Assembly: GCF_963576615.1 (NCBI RefSeq)
Contig: NC_088708.1
Span: 6,076,001 to 6,140,000 of the forward strand
Origin: Watersipora subatra
Lineage: Eukaryota; Bryozoa; Gymnolaemata; Cheilostomatida; Watersiporidae
DNA length: 64,000 bases
Direction of reading: 5' to 3'
The notes beneath the pieces are model-generated. The model saw nothing but the letters and a program-made list of their open reading frames with translations. It was not told the origin of the DNA and did no database searches. How positions within the stretch are numbered: position 1 is the first letter of the stretch; every line of letters begins with the position of its first letter. Positions 62,001 through 64,000 of the stretch are shown in pieces. Made by a program: the position numbers and the translations under genes.

Positions 62001-64000
62001 CATGATCAGGTAGTACGCATGTTCAGGTAGTACGCATGATCAGGTAGTACCTGTGTGTACACCTAGCCCATTTAGATATCAGTAGTCAGTTGATGCTGCA
62101 TTGCATTCCTAGTTCCTTACTGTGTTACAAGGATTGCTGGGATATGCTTACAGCTGCGCTAATGTCCTCTAGAATATATTCTTGTAAAATTTCTGTACAG
62201 CTGCATGTATTTGAGAATGGACTCACCGAGCGTTAAGGTATCCATATCTTTAGATTTGTAAATAGTTATGTAGATACAATTTACTGATATTCTAGTTTTG
62301 TTGAACACTATCGTAAAGCCAGTGATCTCGGAGCACCCTTTTACTGTATCCATTACGAATATAATTTAACAATACTGGTTGGTACAGTGCTCGTCTCAGT
62401 GCCTGTCTCTCATGTTCAGACTGCATCTAATTTAATGTGGTATTCCGTTCTCTTCAGTCTGACCAGAGCATATCCGAGCACTCAGTGGATCTTCTATCAT
62501 CCATCATGGAGAGCGGCGACACGACTCCGCAACACGATGCCCATTTATTTGACTCCAATTGTAAGATTTGCATCGGCAAGCAGGCTGCTCCTTCTAAGGC
62601 GGACCTTGAGAAGGCGAGCAATCGAGTAAAAGTGTCACACGAAGTCAGCAGGTCAGCCATACGTTCTTCCAAGGAAAGCAGCAAGGAGGAACTTGATAAG
62701 GTATGGGATTGTAAGGCTTTATTTAGTGGTTCTCCGTGGTGAACATATGACTAAATGAAGTTGTGATGTATTTTCTTTAACTAGTAATTTCATTTCTAGT
62801 TTAGCCTGGAGTACATTCTATGTTTAGCATGAAGTTATAACTCTCTCAGCGCATGTTTAATGTGTCAGTACTGTACCAACCCTTTGAGTATAGTCCATCA
62901 GTTTAATGTGTCAGTTCTGTACCGACCCTTTGATTTTAGTCCATCAGTTTAATGTGTCAGTACTGTACCGACCATTTGATTATAGTCCATCAGTTTAATG
63001 TGTCAGTACTGTACCGACCCTTTGATTTTAGTCCATCAGTTTAATGTGTCAGTACTGTACCGACCCTTTGATTATAGTCCATCAGTTTAATGTGTCAGTA
63101 CTGTACCGACCATTTGATTATAGTCCATCAGTTTAATGTGTCAGTACTGTACCGACCCTTTGATTATAGTCCATCAGTTTAATGTGTCAGTACTGTACCG
63201 ACCCTTTGATTATAGGTCATCAGTTTAATGTGTCAGTACTGTACCGACCCTTTGATTTTACTCCATCAGTTTAATGTGTCAGTACTGTACCGACCCTTTG
63301 ATTATAGTCCATCAGTTTAATGTGTCAGTACTGTACCGACCCTTTGATTATAGTCCATCAAAAATGAGTTAGAGGATCTTGAGAAAGAAATAAAGATCTT
63401 TGAAGCGGAAGATAAGATTATAGCTGAGAAGCTGGCGAAGCGCCGACACTCTCACCAGGACACAAAAAAGCGTGTTCGGGTACAGGAGAACAACTCTCCA
63501 GGAGACGAGCCTGCAGCCAGAACACATTCTCCTGGCACCCCACCGCTACCTGATCTGTCCTCACCAACTCCTGTCGTCAAGAAACGTGGATCAACTCCAT
63601 CAGCTTGGAAAGGTTTCATAGATGCTCCAGAGATTTCGTGCAAATTTTTCACCACCGCTCATGGGGTACACGGTAACTCGGACTGCCTCAAGACGGTAAG
63701 CTCTTGTACCACAGTTGTTGATTATCTTGACTCTTTGGTGCAGGTGGTGAAATCGATCGGAAGCAGTTTAGTTATTGTCGGTTTTACTTATAGGATCTGC
63801 CTGACTCTCTACAAATAGTTGGCCGGATTCATCCCAACCAAGTGTGGGAGTATATTGGCCAGCTGCGTCACACTCTGTCTCGGGTGCGTATGGTTAAACT
63901 TCCTGTTGAACATATTCCTATTGTCAGTTGTGCGTAACAGTATATCTATTCATATCATCTCTAAGGCCGTGAAGGTCGTTGCTGCATTTTACATTGACTA
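32004..64000 (+). CDS. DIDO1/PHF3-family protein (PHD, TFIIS-central-like, SPOC), 3' partial
   Basis: Nuclear, chromatin-linked regulator of RNA polymerase II transcription; in this family PHD reads histone H3, and SPOC binds the phosphorylated polymerase CTD. Exons: 32004-32810, 33179-33273, 39212-39572, 39946-40133, 40223-40320, 46176-46296, 50047-50168, 50242-50345, 51543-51650, 51805-51957, 59548-59755, 60129-60267, 60383-60542, 60739-60855, 61013-61204, 62458-62700, 63354-63695, 63794-63883 and 63966-64000. All join in phase (over 1216 codons). ATG 32004 lies four bases after an acceptor, so a 5'UTR exon lies upstream. Order: Arg/Gly- and Ser-rich N-terminus; acidic run; PHD finger (about 547-597, MICCDRCEEWYHGDCVGIS); Cys-rich CIGSGCDNWAEENKIYCS; TGRLVTGAHAP segment; TFIIS-central-like domain (about 805-930, LVFNIKDPKNKGLF and KLVRMTPDELASKEL); ITHKGEIE; HLFDSNCKIC; SPOC from WKGFI (about 1156). 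DIDO1 and PHF3 cannot be separated here. Confidence 0.93.
34031..34615. repeat. 53-bp minisatellite in an intron
   Basis: About 11 copies of a 53-bp unit containing CGTCTAGGACTACT, TTCAACATGCAATGGTTTTA and CATCATACTAAG. Copies differ at a few sites (CTTGATTC or CTCGTTTC, ATCGTCATT or ACATCATA). Confidence 0.95.
34659..35895 (+). mobile_element. Decayed Tigger/pogo DNA transposon
   Basis: Ends are CAGTAATACTTCAACTTACG and the near complement CGTAAGTTGAAGTATGACTG, flanked by TA. Inside, 34937-35097 encodes MITIDIKRKNIENYTKCVCV...IELARQYDRNTF, the N-terminal helix-turn-helix of pogo/CENP-B-like transposases. Remnants of the second HTH (DKQLAGDSVTETMLCEKAGA, about 35163-35225) follow. The catalytic region is largely deleted. 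It lies in the DIDO1/PHF3-family intron. Confidence 0.85.
36330..39010. mobile_element. Transposon relic bounded by repeated GTGACGCGCGGGAC sites
   Basis: GTGACGCGCGGGAC occurs at 36419, 36586, 36781, 36796 and 38826, and in complement at 38654-38668; a one-mismatch complement lies at 38992-39006. All lie on the two sides of a transposase-like relic (minus strand, about 37040-37750). The layout suggests subterminal transposase binding sites. Exact ends and target duplication were not found. Confidence 0.6.
37040..37750 (-). pseudogene. Transposase relic, related in layout to the one at 20335-22442
   Basis: Minus-strand pieces: 37313-37519 (PRNKLLESTVEKITSFYRDS, MPSQKDTISVK), then LSDIFEIFKEEYPDIKVGLSKF near 37220-37300, a stop, and a Cys pair (CACKYCEN) near 37150. 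The MP-x-x-K, SKF and C-x-C-x-x-C/H order recurs in the transposase at 20874-21120 (MPGAKQ, LSKFCELRPK, CVCTIHQN). Several stops and frame changes make it inactive. Confidence 0.55.
39765..39925. repeat. Short tandem duplication before an exon
   Basis: Two to three copies of a unit containing GGCTGCTATAGTGTATGGTA and GCATGATTACATTATGG. It ends about 25 bases before the coding exon at 39946. Confidence 0.85.
40321..41800. other. Intron DNA without recognised features
   Basis: First part of the 5.9-kb intron of the DIDO1/PHF3-family gene. AT-rich, no element ends or coding motifs recognised. Confidence 0.4.
41803..42672. mobile_element. MITE with long terminal inverted repeats (about 190 bp)
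   Basis: The left end AGGTTGACTCGCAACAAAAT and right end (complement of AGGTTGACTTGCAACAAAAT) extend into arms sharing CAGTTATTTGGTATCA, AAGGTTCACC, ATGTGGAAATGTGATTACAA (one variation) and CGAACA. Flanking sequence is TTAA-like on the left (CTTAAAGG) and imperfect on the right. The ends resemble the MITE at 3597. Confidence 0.85.
42840..42910 (-). tRNA. tRNA-Asp (anticodon GTC)
   Basis: The minus strand reads as a complete nuclear tRNA. The acceptor arms TCCGTGA and TCACGGA pair perfectly. An A-box-like TAGTATAGTGG, the anticodon loop CCTGTCACG with GTC, and a B box GGTTCGATTCC are all present, and the T stem CCGGG/CCCCG pairs. No intron and no encoded CCA. It lies antisense inside a 5.9-kb intron of the DIDO1/PHF3-family gene. 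The internal A and B boxes would allow RNA polymerase III transcription against the host gene. Confidence 0.95.
42911..44615. other. Intron DNA with a short AT dinucleotide run
   Basis: Non-coding intron sequence. It includes an (AT)n tract at about 43810-43832 and no recognised genes. Confidence 0.4.
44618..44736. repeat. 16-bp minisatellite
   Basis: Seven to eight copies of GCCCTGCACACATCAC with single-base variants, in the intron preceding the PHD-finger exon at 46176. Confidence 0.9.
46434..47839. mobile_element. TIR element in the intron between the two PHD exons
   Basis: Left end TACAGTGGGGGTCCTACCA; right end complement reads CACTGTAGGGGGTCCTCCCA. Beside the left end is a triplicated GTCGTCACTTTTAAAATCAC; beside the right end is a related GTCACTTTTTAAATATCCC. 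The family is not assigned and the target duplication is unclear. Confidence 0.65.
47840..50046. other. Intron DNA containing a palindrome cluster
   Basis: Non-coding between PHD exons. ACCCGGCGTTGCCTCGG-like sequence near 48880 (minus strand) resembles a common dispersed-repeat end. A cluster of ACAGACGTATAACATACGTC palindromes lies at 49765-49882. Confidence 0.5.
49765..49882. repeat. Cluster of nested palindromes
   Basis: 49765-49805 is an inverted repeat (ACCTTCTAGACAGACGTAT against its complement). It is followed by several overlapping copies of the self-complementary ACAGACGTATAACATACGTC block up to 49882. Confidence 0.85.
50346..51542. other. Intron DNA without recognised features
   Basis: Non-coding sequence between exons of the DIDO1/PHF3-family gene. 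No repeats or element ends recognised. Confidence 0.4.
52334..53198. mobile_element. Pogo-type non-autonomous element, copy B
   Basis: Reverse-oriented relative of 29667-30544. The right end GGAGCGTCTACTG is followed by TA, and homology extends leftward through matching blocks (CAGGTGTTACAGC, CGGTACAGCCCACAAATTAAA, ATGTATTTTACTG) to a decayed terminus near 52334. It is diverged from copy A throughout. Confidence 0.75.
53618..54265. repeat. 18-bp minisatellite, left part
   Basis: About 36 head-to-tail copies of an 18-bp unit (ATAATGAACCACACATCC). Most variation is in the last bases (CATCC, CACCC, CATTC). Because 18 is a multiple of three and the unit lacks stops in several frames, long repetitive open frames appear on both strands; they are by-products of the repeat and not genes. 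The same array resumes at 58827 beyond the retrotransposon. Confidence 0.97.
54266..54441 (+). repeat. 5' LTR of the Ty3/Gypsy element
   Basis: 176-bp direct repeat of 58651-58826. It begins TGTTAT and ends ATAATA, a near inverted pair rather than canonical TG..CA. It contains an AATAAA signal (in CATACAATAAAACC) close to its 3' end, as expected for the R/U5 side. The primer-binding site follows at 54442. Confidence 0.95.
54494..55873 (+). pseudogene. Gag, zinc knuckles and protease part of retrotransposon gag-pol
   Basis: Open frame starting at ATG 54494; the frame is open from 54470. The N-terminal half looks like a Ty3-type gag. Two CCHC-like knuckles lie near residues 215-250 (CKYCKSSHPKGAC and CRNCHKMNHFSIAC). 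An aspartic protease with DTGAS active site follows near residue 300. The frame enters the segment before reverse transcriptase and stops at TAA 55871-55873. The position is normally tryptophan in this family, and homology resumes in the same frame immediately after, so this is a nonsense change rather than a natural end. Confidence 0.9.
55874..56779 (+). pseudogene. Reverse transcriptase / start of RNase H, retrotransposon pol
   Basis: Same frame as the preceding gag-protease segment, continuing after TAA 55871-55873. Reverse transcriptase motifs are visible in order: RICLDPTQLN, FATPFGRYRFLRLPYG and the catalytic YVDD. An RNase H start (LSVDSSQFGMGAV) follows. The frame is lost in the six-A run near 56746-56751; homology continues in another frame afterwards, so a one-base loss in the homopolymer explains it. 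Confidence 0.9.
56752..57882 (+). pseudogene. RNase H end and integrase, retrotransposon pol
   Basis: Continues pol after the first frameshift. It holds the rest of RNase H (METDHLPL, DTLSRA), the integrase zinc-binding region (HIGHLGVSKCIEKAKNSVYW ending in CATC) and the catalytic core, with SIDVFH around the first Asp and SDNASYF around the second. It ends at a TAA after a seven-G run near 57873-57879. Homology continues in the other frame afterwards, consistent with one extra G. Confidence 0.9.
57883..58483 (+). pseudogene. Integrase C-terminal tail of the retrotransposon
   Basis: After the G-run frameshift the frame continues to a stop at 58481-58483; its first ATG is at 57941. The segment VGMRVWCQLGHRRWVDGVI with following strands resembles the SH3-like integrase C-terminal region, followed by a Ser/Thr/Gln-rich tail. 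No further gene lies between it and the 3' LTR. Confidence 0.8.
58651..58826 (+). repeat. 3' LTR of the Ty3/Gypsy element
   Basis: Direct repeat of the 5' LTR with one visible substitution, which indicates recent insertion. It is preceded by a purine-rich AAAAAGGAG tract and followed by the CACAC target duplication and the resuming 18-bp minisatellite. Confidence 0.95.
58827..59112. repeat. 18-bp minisatellite, right part
   Basis: About 16 further copies of the unit seen at 53618-54265. Together they form one array split by the LTR element. It includes local variants such as CCACGC in place of CCACAC near 59042-59090. Confidence 0.97.
61345..62050. repeat. 17-bp minisatellite containing donor-like CAG|GTAGTA
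   Basis: About 41 copies of CATGTTCAGGTAGTACG with blocks of variants (CATGATC, CGTGTTC, TATGCATG). Every unit contains CAGGTAGTA, a good match to a 5' splice site. It begins about 140 bases after the exon ending at 61204. Confidence 0.96.
62856..63360. repeat. 46-bp minisatellite whose last copy carries the 3' splice site
   Basis: About 11 copies of a 46-bp unit containing AATGTGTCAGTACTGTACCG and CCCTTTGATTATAGTCCATC. The final copy supplies the acceptor TTGATTATAG (to 63353) and the first coding bases TCCATCA of the exon 63354-63695. Confidence 0.95.

Noticed and set aside
61345..62050. CRISPR-like array
   Set aside because: Units are directly adjacent with no spacers, in an animal intron; it is a minisatellite. 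The other tandem arrays were rejected on the same grounds.

Overview
The window is nuclear DNA from an invertebrate animal. The evidence is two intron-rich, animal-type regulatory genes whose exons join in phase through GT-AG introns, AT-rich non-coding DNA, a nuclear tRNA gene, and many transposons and minisatellites. A lophotrochozoan-type invertebrate is plausible, but nothing here fixes the species.

Layout. (1) 0.3-4.4 kb: upstream DNA with a pogo/Tigger-type MITE, a strong hairpin and an inverted-repeat MITE. (2) 4.4-14.5 kb, plus strand: a grainyhead-family transcription factor. Fourteen exons join into about 793 codons and end at a stop. Its introns hold a tRNA-derived SINE, a hAT-type MITE with a perfect 8-bp target duplication and several minisatellites. 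(3) 14.5-31.9 kb: no host gene recognised. The main occupant is a 5.9-kb DNA transposon (17534-23410) with terminal inverted repeats of more than 700 bp and a degraded transposase. Its left arm is split by a second 2.0-kb transposon that duplicated TTAA, and the intact right arm preserves the empty site. A third element (24540-26325) is also validated by a paralogous empty site at about 29.27 kb. (4) 32.0 kb to the right edge, plus strand: a DIDO1/PHF3-family gene. Nineteen exons are seen, with PHD finger, TFIIS-central-like domain and the start of a SPOC domain; the gene runs off the window.

The large introns of this second gene hold a decayed Tigger element, a transposase relic among repeated GTGACGCGCGGGAC sites, an antisense tRNA-Asp gene, several TIR elements, and a Ty3/Gypsy LTR retrotransposon. 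The retrotransposon has near-identical 176-bp LTRs and sits inside an 18-bp minisatellite, with its reading frame broken at three places.

The two host genes encode nuclear regulators: grainyhead proteins control epithelial genes, and DIDO/PHF3 proteins bridge histone marks and RNA polymerase II. No shared pathway is implied by adjacency. The most unusual theme is the placement of minisatellites immediately upstream of coding exons. In one case (62856-63360) the repeat unit contains the 3' splice site itself, so about eleven candidate acceptors lie in tandem before one exon. The preceding intron carries a 17-bp repeat whose every unit contains a CAG|GTAGTA donor-like sequence.
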